A stretch of DNA of 64,000 nucleotides from Herbaspirillum aquaticum (GTDB taxonomy: Bacteria > Pseudomonadota > Gammaproteobacteria > Burkholderiales > Burkholderiaceae_D), in contig NZ_NJGV01000002.1 of NCBI RefSeq assembly GCF_002213425.1, positions 62,001 through 126,000 on the forward strand. The letters are read 5' to 3'. This document shows positions 1-8,576 of this stretch, piece by piece (the stretch's first letter is position 1; each line of letters starts with the position of its first letter). A program made the position numbers and the translations under genes. Under the pieces are notes generated by a model. It made no database searches, was not told the DNA's origin, and saw only the letters and a program-made list of their open reading frames with translations.

Positions 1-507
1 TCGCATCTCTCTGCCGTACCTTCCCACCACGCCCAACGCATCGCCTTCGTCCAGGCCAGCTGGCACAAGGACATCGTCGACCAGTGCCGCATCGCCTTCA
101 CCGAGGAGATGGCCAAGCTGGGCTGGCCGGCCTCCAGCATCGATTTCTTCGAACTGCCGGGCGCCTTCGAAATCCCCCTGCACGCCAAGGTCCTGGCCAA
201 GACCGGCAAGTACGCCGGCATCGTGGCCAGTGGCCTGGTGGTCGATGGCGGCATCTATCGCCATGACTTCGTGGCGCAATCGGTCATCTCGGCGCTCATG
301 CAGGTGCAGCTGGAAACCGAAGTGCCGGTCTTCTCGGCCGTGCTGACCCCGCATCATTTCCACTCCCACAGCGAACACCACGATTACTTCCACCAGCATT
401 TCCTGGTCAAGGGACGTGAAGCCGCGCACGCTTGCGCTACCACGGTGGCCAAGCTGGCGGAAGTGCGCGCAGCCGATGCTGCGCAGCGCAGCCTGAACGC
501 GGCCTGA
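1..507 (+). CDS. ribH: 6,7-dimethyl-8-ribityllumazine synthase, type II (5' end missing)
   Basis: The reading frame is open from base 1, so the start lies upstream of the window. The visible 168 residues carry the lumazine synthase substrate region FELPGAFEIPLHAK. They also carry the His-rich stretch TPHHFHSHSEHHDYFHQHF, which I associate with the type II (Brucella RibH2-like) form and not the icosahedral type I enzyme. The enzyme condenses 5-amino-6-ribitylaminouracil with dihydroxybutanone phosphate in riboflavin synthesis. It stands alone here, not beside other rib genes, as is usual for RibH2 paralogues. The C-terminal tail after the catalytic core is Ala-rich. Family call confident; the type II assignment rests on memory of the motif. 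Confidence 0.88.
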   Translation, partial: SHLSAVPSHHAQRIAFVQASWHKDIVDQCRIAFTEEMAKLGWPASSIDFFELPGAFEIPLHAKVLAKTGKYAGIVASGLVVDGGIYRHDFVAQSVISALMQVQLETEVPVFSAVLTPHHFHSHSEHHDYFHQHFLVKGREAAHACATTVAKLAEVRAADAAQRSLNAA

Positions 508-559
508 GGCTTGGCCCCGGCCGCCTGCGCTACTGATGCAGGCGGTTGAAGCAGCGATT

Positions 560-585
560 GCGGGGGATTCGTCGGAATCGCCCGC
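560..585 (+). other. GC-rich hairpin downstream of ribH
   Basis: GCGGG-G-GATTC and GAATC-G-CCCGC flank a GTCG loop, forming an 11-position stem with one G/G mismatch. No T-run follows, so it is not a convincing intrinsic terminator; it may protect the 3' end of the ribH transcript. Confidence 0.3.
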
Positions 586-731
586 CGGGTGCGGAAGTGG
601 CCAAATTTAGCTTCACATTGCGCTTAACATTTGTGAAGCATTTGCTTACAACCCTTACGGCTTTCGCCTAGAGTTGTCAGGTTCGGGGGGATATAGTCAC
701 GCTACGTCATTCAGAACAACGAGGAGCTATC

Positions 732-1061
732 GTGAAAAAGTCGATTTCCCTGATTGCCGGCATGGCTGTCTTTGCTGCCGTTGCCGGTCTGTCCGCAGCA
801 CCGGCCATGGCCGGACATGTGTCCATCGGCGTCAACATCGGCGTGCCTGCTTACGTGGCTCCGCAGCCTGTGTACGTGCAGCCGGCCCCCGTGTATGCGC
901 CACCGCCGGTGTATGTGCGCCCGGCACCGGTCTACGTGCGTCCGGCACCGGTTTATTACGCACCGGCCCCGGTGTATGTGGAGCGTGAGTACCATCGTGG
1001 CCATCACCGTCACTGGCATCGTCCGCCGCCGCCCCCGGGCTACGGCTACTGGGGTCGTTGA
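732..1061 (+). CDS. exported Pro/Tyr/Val repeat protein
   Basis: This 109-residue protein begins with a Sec signal peptide (MKKSISLIAGMAVFAAVAG, likely cut after AMA). The mature part is built from repeats of the type APVYVRP / APVYAPP and ends in a His/Arg/Pro-rich tail (HRGHHRHWHRPPPPPGYGYWGR minus its last residues). There is no lipobox. A GAGGAG-like ribosome site lies just upstream of the ATG. Function is unknown; composition suggests a surface or periplasmic low-complexity protein. Two smaller lipoproteins at 50152 and 51861 have a similar composition. A strong terminator follows directly, so the gene is probably monocistronic. Confidence 0.75.
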   Translation: MKKSISLIAGMAVFAAVAGLSAAPAMAGHVSIGVNIGVPAYVAPQPVYVQPAPVYAPPPVYVRPAPVYVRPAPVYYAPAPVYVEREYHRGHHRHWHRPPPPPGYGYWGR

Positions 1062-1080
1062 TCCCCGGGCAGCAGGCAAG

Positions 1081-1112
1081 AAAAATGGCGGCTTGAGGGC
1101 CGCCATTTTTTC
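1081..1112 (+). terminator. intrinsic terminator
   Basis: Perfect 12-bp stem AAAAATGGCGGC / GCCGCCATTTTT with a TTGAGG loop and a T-run. It ends the 732-1061 transcript. Because it is symmetric, it can also serve the convergent lipoprotein gene at 1160. Confidence 0.88.
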
Positions 1113-1159
1113 GTTCATGCAACGCTCAGCCATCGTGCCCGGCTGAACCCGGGCAAGGC

Positions 1160-1720
1160 TTATTTCTTCGCGGGTGCGGTGTCGTCATCGACGTCGACCA
1201 GCAGGTAGCGTTCGGCCGCGCCGAAGAAGCGATCGTAGAAGTCCGGCGAGCGGATGGTTTCGCTGGACACGCGCACCATCGAATCATCGCTGGCGGCAAA
1301 GGGCATCGACACCGATCCCAGGACGCTCACGCCCAGGCTGGCCGAGCTGTTGCTCTTCTTGATGCCGTAGCCATCCTGGGTGGCGCTGGCGAACATGGTC
1401 GAGCTCTTGCCGTTGCCGTTGGAGGCGCACACGACATGGAAGGCGATTTCCATGTGCTTGTCGCTGGCCGGCTGGAAGCTCTTGTTGCCGTCCAGAGTGT
1501 TGTCGGTGGACTTGTTGATCACGTAGCCCTGGCCCAGCAGCGCACGGCGTGCGGCTTCGCAGACGGCTTTTTCGCTGCCGGGGAAGCTGCGCGAGAAGGC
1601 GCTGGTATCGCTGAATTCCTCTTGGTGATAGAAGGCGGTCTTGCCAGTAGTACAAGCAGTCAGGCCGAGGCTGGCGGCGGTGACGAGCAGCAGTGGAATA
1701 GAAAAACGCGGGCGCGGCAT
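1160..1720 (-). CDS. lipoprotein resembling DUF2242 family
   Basis: A basic and hydrophobic signal (MPRPRFSIPLLLVTAASLGL) leads to lipobox LTAC, with the lipidated Cys at residue 23 of this start. A start seven codons upstream (1741) is possible but adds only a non-signal extension. The mature 160 residues include KAVCEAARRALLGQGYVI, and SPDFYDRFFGAAERYL near the C-terminus. I associate these with the DUF2242 outer-membrane lipoproteins of betaproteobacteria. No enzymatic motif is visible. It converges on the repeat protein at 732. Confidence 0.72.
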   Translation of the reverse strand: MPRPRFSIPLLLVTAASLGLTACTTGKTAFYHQEEFSDTSAFSRSFPGSEKAVCEAARRALLGQGYVINKSTDNTLDGNKSFQPASDKHMEIAFHVVCASNGNGKSSTMFASATQDGYGIKKSNSSASLGVSVLGSVSMPFAASDDSMVRVSSETIRSPDFYDRFFGAAERYLLVDVDDDTAPAKK

Positions 1721-1999
1721 GCGGCGGATCTCCGGCAACAATGAGAAGTGGCCTGAATTGTAAAGGATTCACGAAGCTCAGAGTTTGGGCGGATGGTAAA
1801 GATCCGTAACAGATGGCGTATCAGCTGATGAGAACAGGAATGAAGACGCGCGCAGGCAGTCGACATGAAGGTAAAATCACTTGTCGAATTGCCTGACTGA
1901 AAGTAATGTTAGGAGATTCAAGGGAGTGGTCTTCCATCGGGACGATCATGAATTTGCCGGGCAAGCCGGGCACATTCGCAAACGGCCTCGTCAAGGAAC

Positions 2000-2221
2000 A
2001 TGGACAAAAATCAGAAAGCGGAATTGGAGCGCATCCAGAAGGAACTGGTGGACGCACACAATAAGGCTGCGTGGCAGATGGCCGCAACGATCATCAAGGC
2101 CTCGCTGGTCAAGAACGGCATGGACCAGCCGCCCACTCCGGCCGAACTGGCGGACCTCAACGCCACCATCACCAACCTGCGCAGTGTGGCGGAGGATGCG
2201 CTGGAGTTGCTCAAGCGCTGA
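2000..2221 (+). CDS. small conserved-looking hypothetical protein
   Basis: A 73-residue, charged, probably all-helical soluble protein (MDKNQKAELERIQKELVDAH...). AAGGA lies five bases before the ATG. It has no signal peptide and no membrane segment. Codon use is GC-rich at third positions like surrounding housekeeping genes, which supports it as real. Function unrecognised. Confidence 0.6.
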   Translation: MDKNQKAELERIQKELVDAHNKAAWQMAATIIKASLVKNGMDQPPTPAELADLNATITNLRSVAEDALELLKR

Positions 2222-2324
2222 GCCCTTTCGCATTCGCCATGCTTGCACCCTCAAAGGCAGGGCTTTCCGCCCGCCTCATCTGGTCTGAACGCAGCGCTTC
2301 TGCTGCCGCGTTTCCTGTGGTTTC

Positions 2325-3230
2325 CTAACTTGCCTTGCCTTTCTCAGCGCGTCGCTTCAGATAGAACAGCGCTGCTGTCGCGATGCTCAGTCCGAAGGCC
2401 CAATTGACCAGTTGCGAGTGGGTCTGCGTCAGCCGGCCAGGGGAACTCATGAAAACGGCGAAGGCGGTGGGGGCGACCAGCCAAGCGAAGCTTGCACACA
2501 GGTTGAAGAGCCGCTTGATGGCGCCGCTCGGGCCACCCAGTATTTCTGCCAGCAGCAGGATGGGCAAGGCGATGAATCCCAATTTGTCACGCTGGTAGGT
2601 TGCGGGGTAGATGCGGGGCAGACCCAGTATCAGTGCGTTGAAGGTCCAGACTAGATAGATGGCAGTCAGGACATAGAGGATGCTGCGACTCTTGCGTCGC
2701 AGACGCACCGTCCACGGTAGTGTCGCCGGTACTGGCAAGCCTTCGCGAAAATACCGATTGGACGGCGCGCGCGTCAGCAGGTAGAGCGCGTAGACAAAGA
2801 TGAAGATGTTCAACAGCTGTGCGCTAACCGCAACTCTCAACGAGGGGGGAGCGGAAAACCAAAGGACCAGCGCTAACACGGGGCCCAGGAGTAGCAAAGG
2901 TCGGGCCCACCGCTTCGCCTTGAGCAAGGCATAGGCTTGCAAGGGTGGAACGAGAACTTGATATCAGCAACTCGCCCAAAACACTTTCAGATACAACGAG
3001 GCGTCTGGCTGCGCCAAGGCCGCCAGGTAGCTTTTGCCGTAGAGCACCAGCAAGCACGAGGACGTGCCAGCGCCGATGAGCAGGGCGTAGGCGAAGATGG
3101 TGACCACTGCAGGACGTTCTCTGATAGGCGGGGACGACGGAACCGGCGCTTGAGCGCCATCGGCGTGCAGGACATTCTCATCGGGAAGGGGCATGCTGCC
3201 CGATCGGGCGGCCTCTTGGGTAGTCATCAT
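2325..3230 (-). pseudogene. membrane protein gene interrupted by an in-frame TGA
   Basis: Two segments lie in the same frame, separated only by one TGA at 2964-2966. The upstream part (start about 3230 or 3260) has a soluble N-terminus, then a membrane segment AVVTIFAYALLIGAGTSSC, and ends ...LKVFWASC. After the stop the frame continues YQVLVPPLQAYALLKAKRW with several further membrane helices to 2325. The downstream piece has no ATG near its start, only TTG at 2940-2942. The hydrophobic pattern runs smoothly across the stop, so I read this as one roughly 300-residue protein broken by a nonsense change, from TGG or CGA for example. A sequencing error or translation of two fragments is also possible. 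Function unrecognised. Confidence 0.6.
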
Positions 3231-3438
3231 GGCTGGGCAGTCATATTGAGGGCGCGTCAAGCCGTGGGGTGCAACTTTTCTTGCTGGCTAAGCGCGGCAA
3301 TGGGAAATAACTGCGTATGTTATCGAAATTTCCGGAAGGAAACTGATTCGTTTTCTAGCGCGTTGACGGAAAGGATTGCGCCCAATTCGATGGCGGCAAT
3401 TGCTAGAGATGGCTGTCTTGTGTTCCTGAGAACACTGG

Positions 3439-3525
3439 TGGTGGGGGTAGTCGGAATCGAACCGACACGGCCTTGCGGCCGAGGGATTTTAAGTCCCTTG
3501 TGTCTACCAATTTCACCATACCCCC
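3439..3525 (-). tRNA. tRNA-Leu (anticodon UAA)
   Basis: On the minus strand the acceptor 5' arm GGGGGTA pairs with TACCCCC, followed by discriminator A and an encoded CCA. The anticodon stem GGGAC...ATCCC displays TAA. A long variable arm (CGGCCGCAAGGCCG) and T-loop GGTTCGATTCC are present, as expected for a class II leucine tRNA of 87 bases. Confidence 0.95.
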
Positions 3526-3630
3526 GGTCTTGCAGCTGCCGCCATGCCGCACGCTGGTGCGCTGGCCGGACTGTCTTGGTCATCGCCTTTGCTGCCGCGA
3601 TGCCGGCGAGGGCCGCCGGAAAAGGGACGC

Positions 3631-3660
3631 ATTATAGCAGCGACTTGCGCCGCATCATTT
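3631..3660 (-). promoter_or_regulatory. probable promoter of tRNA-Leu
   Basis: The minus strand reads TGCTATAATGCG at 3639-3628, a perfect extended -10 (TGnTATAAT, hexamer at 3636-3631), about 105 bases before the tRNA. The -35 region is poor. The same extended -10 with TATAATGCG occurs before thrS. Confidence 0.5.
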
Positions 3661-3800
3661 GTTTTTTCCTGCGGAAATTCCCGAATTTTTCTTGTGGGCG
3701 GAGGCGGGCACGCCTGCTGCCCCGTTTGCCGTCGACAGACAGCATTCCCTCCTGTTCCAGGGTGCCATTTCCGGCCGACAAGCTGTCTTGAAAGGGTAGA

Positions 3801-4700
3801 ATGACGACTTCTTTCATCTGGAAAGCCCTCACCATGACTGAAGCGGTAGTCAAGACAGTGCAGTGCATTTCACCCGCCGGCCTGCACACCATGGCTTACA
3901 AGGAGTGGGGCGATGCACGCAATCCCAATGTGCTGGTGTGCGTGCACGGCGTCACGCGGGTCTCCGACGATTTCGACCGCATGGCCCGCGAGCTCTGCGA
4001 CACCTATCGGGTGATCTGCCCCGACGTGGTCGGACGCGGCCGTTCCGGCCGCCTGGCCAATGCGCAGTTCTATACGGTGCCGCAATACGTGAGCGACATG
4101 GTGACCCTGCTGGCTCGCGCCGATGCCGAGATTGTCGACTGGTTCGGCACCTCCATGGGCGGCCTGATCGGCATGGGACTGGCCTCGCTGCCGGGCAACC
4201 CGATCCGCCGCCTGGTGCTCAACGATATCGGCCCCTCCATCAACGGTGCCGCCCTGGCGCGCATCGGTGACTACATCGGCCAGGACGTGCGCTTCGACAC
4301 CTTCGAGGAAGCGGCCCAGTTCATCCGTACCATTTCCGTCAGTTTCGGTCAGCACAGCGATGAAGAATGGCACAAGCTGGCCAAGGACGTGCTGCGCCAG
4401 AACGAAGAGGGCAAGTGGGTGCGCCATTACGACCTGGGCCTGGCCGTCCCCTTCAAGCTGACCACGCCGGAAGCCGCCAGCGCGGCCGAGCAGATGCTGT
4501 GGGCAGCCTATGATGCCATCCGCTGTCCGACCCTGGTGGTGCGCGGGGCACAATCCGACCTGCTGCTGCCGGAAGTGGCACAGGAAATGACCCGTCGCGG
4601 CCCCAAGGCCAAACTGGTGGAACTGCCCGACGTGGGCCACGCTCCCACTTTCATGCATGCCCCGCAGATCGAGGTGGCGCGCCAGTTCCTGCTGGGCTGA
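3801..4700 (+). CDS. alpha/beta hydrolase
   Basis: A 299-residue alpha/beta-hydrolase. It shows the oxyanion strand motif VCVHGVTR, nucleophile elbow GTSMGG (Ser118), probable acid Asp253 (RGAQSDLLLP) and catalytic His280 (DVGHAPTF). No signal peptide, so cytoplasmic. The substrate cannot be told; the fold resembles haloperoxidase/esterase-type family members. GAAAGGG five bases before the 3801 ATG supports this start; an ATG at 3834 with GGAAAG upstream is the alternative. The RidA gene follows 73 bases later on the same strand. Confidence 0.85.
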   Translation: MTTSFIWKALTMTEAVVKTVQCISPAGLHTMAYKEWGDARNPNVLVCVHGVTRVSDDFDRMARELCDTYRVICPDVVGRGRSGRLANAQFYTVPQYVSDMVTLLARADAEIVDWFGTSMGGLIGMGLASLPGNPIRRLVLNDIGPSINGAALARIGDYIGQDVRFDTFEEAAQFIRTISVSFGQHSDEEWHKLAKDVLRQNEEGKWVRHYDLGLAVPFKLTTPEAASAAEQMLWAAYDAIRCPTLVVRGAQSDLLLPEVAQEMTRRGPKAKLVELPDVGHAPTFMHAPQIEVARQFLLG

Positions 4701-4773
4701 GCGCCCGGCGATCCGATTGCGTTTTTCATTACCGGCGCGCATTGCCGCCGGGTTTTACTAGGAAGGAAATTTC

Positions 4774-5124
4774 ATGTCCGTACAACGTCTGCACGTCGGC
4801 AAGCGTCTCTCCGAGGTCGCCATTCACAACGGTACCGTCTACCTGGCCGGCCAGATCGCCGAAGACGCCACCCAGAACATCGAAGGCCAGACCCGCGAAG
4901 TGCTGGGTCATATCGACCGCCTGCTGGGCGAAGCCGGCAGCGACAAGACCAAGATCCTGTCGTGCCAGATCTTCCTGTCCGATGTGAAGGATTTTGCTGG
5001 CATGAATGCCGTCTGGGACGAGTGGGTCGCCCCCGGCAATGCGCCCCCACGCGCTACCGTTGAAGCCAAGCTGGCCCGTCCCGAACTGCTGGTGGAAATC
5101 ATCATCGTCGCTGCACAGAAGTAA
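4774..5124 (+). CDS. RidA/YjgF-family protein
   Basis: A 116-residue member of the RidA (YjgF/UK114) family, with VYLAGQIAEDATQNIEGQT near the N-terminus and the C-terminal signature PPRATVEAKLARPELLVEI. The conserved Arg of the RidA active site is in that signature (PRATVE), consistent with enamine/imine deaminase activity. AGGAAGGAAA precedes the ATG. The stop is four bases before relA, so the two are almost certainly co-transcribed. It belongs to a YjgF subfamily with a somewhat diverged N-terminus; the substrate is unknown. Confidence 0.88.
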   Translation: MSVQRLHVGKRLSEVAIHNGTVYLAGQIAEDATQNIEGQTREVLGHIDRLLGEAGSDKTKILSCQIFLSDVKDFAGMNAVWDEWVAPGNAPPRATVEAKLARPELLVEIIIVAAQK

Positions 5125-5127
5125 TCT

Positions 5128-7380
5128 ATGGTTTCGGTAGCAAGCACCCAGGGCGAAGGCCTGGCGGCCATAACCGCCGGACTTGGTCCTGACGATGTCG
5201 CACGGGTCGAGCAGGCCGTGGCCGAACTCGAACCGCTGTATGCCGACAGGCAGATCCTGTCCGGGCAGAATGCACTGCAATTCGCGGTGTCGGTGGCCAC
5301 CGTGCTCACTGCCCTCAATGTCGATGCCGCCACCCGCATTGCCGGACTGGCCTTCGAGGCCCAGATGCTCTATCCCGAGCTGGAAGAAAAGCTCGAAGAA
5401 CGCTTCGGCAAGGAAATTGCCGAGCTGGTGGGCAATGTGCGCCAGCTGATGCGCTTTCACAGCCTGAGCTTCCAGCCCCAGAACCAGGAAGTCCTGCGCG
5501 GCAAGAATGCCGCCCAGCAGGCTGCGGCCCAGGTCGAAACCCTGCGCAAGATGCTGCTGGCCATGGCCACCGACATGCGCGCGGTGCTGGTGCGGCTGGC
5601 TTCGCGCGTGGCCACGCTGCGCTACTTCGCCGAGACCAAGCAGGAGAACGAAGCCAGCGCGCAGTATGCCCGCCAGACCTTCGATCTCTATGCGCCGCTG
5701 GCCAATCGTCTGGGCATCTGGCAACTGAAGTGGGAACTGGAAGACCTGTCCTTCCGCTTCCTGGAGCCGGTGACCTACAAGCGCATCGCCAAGATGCTGG
5801 AAGAAAAGCGGCTGGAGCGCGAAGCCTTCGTGGCCAATGCGATCACGCGCCTGCGCACCGAGATGGCGGCGCAGGATATCCGCGCCGAGGTCAGTGGCCG
5901 CCCCAAGCACATCTACAGCATCTGGAACAAGATGCGCGGCAAGTCCATCGATTTCTCCGAGCTTTACGATGTGCGCGCCTTCCGTGTCATCGTCGATGAT
6001 GTGAAGACGTGTTATGCGGTGCTGGGCATCGTGCACGATATCTGGACGCCGATTCCCGAGGAGTTCGACGACTACATTTCGCGCCCCAAGCAGAACGGTT
6101 ACCAGTCCCTGCACACGGTGGTCATGGCTGAAGATGGCCGGGCGCTGGAAGTGCAGATCCGCACGCACGAGATGCATCACTTCGCCGAATACGGCGTGGC
6201 GGCGCACTGGCGCTACAAGGAAAGTGGCGGCTCCAATTTCTCGGCGCAGAAGTATGACGAGAAGATTGCCTGGCTGCGTCAGCTGCTGGCCTGGAAGAAC
6301 GAAGTCACCGACGCCGTGGTGGACCAGGAAGAAGTGCGCCGCGACTGGGTTCAAAAGCTCAAATCGGCCACCCTGGACGAACGCATCTATGTGCTCACGC
6401 CCCAGGCCCGCGTGATCGAATTGCCCAGCGGCGCCACGCCGATCGACTTCGCTTATCACCTGCACAGCGACGTCGGCCACCGCTGCCGTGGGGCACGGGT
6501 CGATGGCGTGATGGTGCCGCTCAATACCACGCTCAAGAACGGCCAGACCGTGGAGATCATCACGGCCAAGAGTGGGGCCGGTGTGGGGCCGTCGCGCGAT
6601 TGGCTGGGGGCGGGCTACGCGGCCAGCTCGCGGACACGCTCCAAGATTCGCGCCTGGTTCAATGCCATAGAGCAGCAGGAGACGCTTTCCGTGGGCCGTG
6701 GCCTGCTGGAAAAGACCCTGCAGCGCGAGGGCAAGACTGCCGTCAACCTCGAAGAGCTGGCCCAGAAGCTGGGCTTCGACAAGGTCGATGACCTATGCCT
6801 GTCGCTGGCCAAGGAAGAATTCAGCCTGCGGCACGTGGAACAGGCGCTGCACGAGGGTGAGGAAAAGAAGCCCGAGATCGATGACGAAGCCCTCATCACC
6901 CGCAAGAGCCGTGCATCGAGCATCGTGCAGGGGGCCAAGTCGGGCGTGCTGGTGGTCGGTACGGACGGTCTGCTCACCCAGCTGGCGCGCTGCTGCAAGC
7001 CGGCGCCGCCCGATGTGATCGCCGGGTTTGTCACGCGTGGCAAGGGTGTCTCCATTCATCGGGTCAACTGCAAGAATTTCGCCGAGATGAGCTCGCATGC
7101 GCCGGAACGGGTGATCCAGACCACCTGGGGTGCGCCGGCACGCGATACCGTGTATCCGGTCGATATCTTCGTGCTGGCCAGCGATCGCCAGGGCTTGCTG
7201 CGGGATATCTCCGATATCTTCCTGCGCGACAAGATCAACGTGATCGGGGTGAGCACGCAAAGCGTGAAGGGGCATGCGCGCATGGCCTTTACGGCCGAGA
7301 TCGGCTCAACCGAGCAATTGCAGAAAGCACTCACTGTGATTCGCGAGGTCAAGGGCGTGATCGAGGCCAAGCGGCAATAG
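5128..7380 (+). CDS. relA: (p)ppGpp synthetase RelA
   Basis: A 750-residue long RSH protein. The N-terminal region where hydrolases carry HD residues reads FAVSVATVL and has no HD pair, so hydrolase activity should be absent. The synthetase domain (about 245-365) contains GRPKHIYSIWNKM, PEEFDDYISRPKQNGYQSLHT and HRYKE-type contacts. The EFDD tetrad (312-315) is the acidic EXDD motif of RelA, not the RXKD of SpoT. A TGS domain (about 419-480, IYVLTPQARVIELPSG), a Cys-containing zinc-finger-like region (LARCCKPAPPD) and a C-terminal ACT domain follow. It makes ppGpp on stalled ribosomes. It follows ridA with a 3-base gap. Confidence 0.95.
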   Translation: MVSVASTQGEGLAAITAGLGPDDVARVEQAVAELEPLYADRQILSGQNALQFAVSVATVLTALNVDAATRIAGLAFEAQMLYPELEEKLEERFGKEIAELVGNVRQLMRFHSLSFQPQNQEVLRGKNAAQQAAAQVETLRKMLLAMATDMRAVLVRLASRVATLRYFAETKQENEASAQYARQTFDLYAPLANRLGIWQLKWELEDLSFRFLEPVTYKRIAKMLEEKRLEREAFVANAITRLRTEMAAQDIRAEVSGRPKHIYSIWNKMRGKSIDFSELYDVRAFRVIVDDVKTCYAVLGIVHDIWTPIPEEFDDYISRPKQNGYQSLHTVVMAEDGRALEVQIRTHEMHHFAEYGVAAHWRYKESGGSNFSAQKYDEKIAWLRQLLAWKNEVTDAVVDQEEVRRDWVQKLKSATLDERIYVLTPQARVIELPSGATPIDFAYHLHSDVGHRCRGARVDGVMVPLNTTLKNGQTVEIITAKSGAGVGPSRDWLGAGYAASSRTRSKIRAWFNAIEQQETLSVGRGLLEKTLQREGKTAVNLEELAQKLGFDKVDDLCLSLAKEEFSLRHVEQALHEGEEKKPEIDDEALITRKSRASSIVQGAKSGVLVVGTDGLLTQLARCCKPAPPDVIAGFVTRGKGVSIHRVNCKNFAEMSSHAPERVIQTTWGAPARDTVYPVDIFVLASDRQGLLRDISDIFLRDKINVIGVSTQSVKGHARMAFTAEIGSTEQLQKALTVIREVKGVIEAKRQ

Positions 7381-7489
7381 CCGACTGGACTTGGGCAGCA
7401 GGTAAGGCAGGAGCAGCAAGCAAGAGGGGAGGGAGGCTGGATACTTGGCGAAATACGCTAACTATTTTTAATTTTTCATCATTTACCCC

Positions 7490-7518
7490 TTGGCAAATTT
7501 TGAAAAGCCTCCTATACT
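7490..7518 (+). promoter_or_regulatory. promoter of the tRNA-Val genes
   Basis: TTGGCA (7490-7495) and TATACT (7513-7518) are separated by exactly 17 bases and lie 14 bases before the first tRNA-Val. This is a good sigma-70 match in an AT-rich patch. Confidence 0.75.
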
Positions 7519-7532
7519 CTCGCTTCTTCGTT

Positions 7533-7609
7533 AGGCGCGTAGCTCAGCTGGTTAGAGCACTACCTTGACATGGTAGGGGTCGTTGGTTCGAGTCCAATCG
7601 TGCCTACCA
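7533..7609 (+). tRNA. tRNA-Val (anticodon GAC), copy 1
   Basis: 77 bases. Acceptor AGGCGCG pairs with CGTGCCT, then A and encoded CCA. The D arm is GCTCAGCTGGTTAGAGC, the anticodon stem TACC-TTGACAT-GGTA displays GAC, and the T-loop is GGTTCGAGTCC. Confidence 0.96.
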
Positions 7610-7649
7610 ATTCTTCCGGTTCCGTTCGGGATGGCTGGGTTGGGCGAAG

Positions 7650-7690
7650 CAAACAAAAGGAGGCGCGTTCTCGGCTTCCTTTTTTGTTTT
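7650..7690 (+). terminator. intrinsic terminator after tRNA-Val copy 1
   Basis: AAACAAAAGGAGG faces CTTCCTTTTTTGTTTT across a short loop, an imperfect stem with a T-rich end. It lies between the two tRNA copies. Confidence 0.65.
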
Positions 7691-7712
7691 ATCAAGTTCT
7701 TGCAGTTTCGAT

Positions 7713-7789
7713 AGGCGCGTAGCTCAGCTGGTTAGAGCACTACCTTGACATGGTAGGGGTCGTTGGTTCGAGTCCAATCGTGCCTACCA
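7713..7789 (+). tRNA. tRNA-Val (anticodon GAC), copy 2
   Basis: Identical over all 77 bases to the copy at 7533, exactly 180 bases downstream. No promoter as good as that of copy 1 is visible between them, so it may depend on read-through of the intervening terminator. Confidence 0.96.
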
Positions 7790-7844
7790 ATTCATTTGCT
7801 TCCTGATGGGGCGAAAGGGTTGGTTGAAGAAATCTGCAGAATTC

Positions 7845-7882
7845 AACAAAAGGAAGCGCATTGGCGGCTTCCTTTTTGTTTT
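7845..7882 (+). terminator. intrinsic terminator after tRNA-Val copy 2
   Basis: AACAAAAGGAAGC pairs with GCTTCCTTTTTGTT across a short loop. It is clearly related in sequence to the terminator after copy 1. Confidence 0.75.
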
Positions 7883-8125
7883 TCTGCCTCCCTTTTCTTT
7901 CACTTTTTTTCATCTTCCTCCTGTTCTGACTGCCGCTGACGCGGTGCTCATCCTGGCTGCGCGCGTGGTTTTGCGAAGGGTCAATGGCGGGTGTAAAAAA
8001 ACGCGTTTCGTGACGGAATACGCCAGATGTTTCGCGGAAGCATCTCAAAATGCTTTACACTTGCGTCGAATTTTTTCGGCAACAACATCTCCAATCCTCA
8101 TTTTCACGGTTCAGCGAATTTCCCT

Positions 8126-8533
8126 ATGGCAGCAGATGATCAGTATTTCCTCGTGGTTGATGACTTTTCGACGATGCGTCGCATTGTCAGCGGCCTGCTC
8201 AAGGAGCTCGAATACACCAAGATGGTGGAGGCCGACGACGGTTCTTCGGCACTGAAGATCCTGGAGGCGGGCGCCTTGCCGGTGACCTTTGTGCTGACCG
8301 ACTGGAACATGCCGGGCATGGATGGGCTGACGCTGCTCAAGAAAATCCGTGCCACGCCTTCTCTGGCGCACCTGCCGGTACTGATGATCACGGCCGAAGC
8401 CAAGAAGGAAAACATTGTCATGGCGGCGCAGTCGGGCGCGGATGGTTATATCGTCAAGCCCTTTACGGCAGCTACCCTGAAGGAAAAGATCGAAAAGATC
8501 CTGGCGCGGCGCGCTACGATGGCCGCCGCGTAA
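8126..8533 (+). CDS. orphan CheY-like response regulator
   Basis: A 135-residue single receiver domain. It has acid pocket Asp12-Asp13 ([12 protein letters not shown]), phosphoacceptor Asp59 ([11 protein letters not shown]), Thr89 ([10 protein letters not shown]) and Lys111 (VKPFTAATL). It has no output domain. It is clearly a paralogue of the chemotaxis cheY at 58392, sharing these blocks word for word. The ATG at 8126 gives the normal CheY N-terminus; a frame open upstream adds unrelated residues. No kinase gene is adjacent. It may feed into the flagellar motor or a separate pathway. Confidence 0.9.
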   Translation: MAADDQYFLVVDDFSTMRRIVSGLLKELEYTKMVEADDGSSALKILEAGALPVTFVLTDWNMPGMDGLTLLKKIRATPSLAHLPVLMITAEAKKENIVMAAQSGADGYIVKPFTAATLKEKIEKILARRATMAAA

Positions 8534-8576
8534 TCGGCTGCTGTATCCGGACTGGGGTGCAGCTGGTCCCGGGCAT

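Noticed and set aside
880-980. Short tandem repeats resembling a minisatellite or CRISPR-like array
   Set aside because: They encode the in-frame APVYVRP protein repeats, and there are no spacers.
4729-6480. A 583-codon minus-strand frame over ridA and relA
   Set aside because: Fully antisense to conserved genes, no family motif, no ribosome site.
7533-7789. Tandem identical tRNAs as an integration (att) scar
   Set aside because: Both copies are complete 77-base tRNAs, and the 103 bases between them hold no integrase or foreign cargo.
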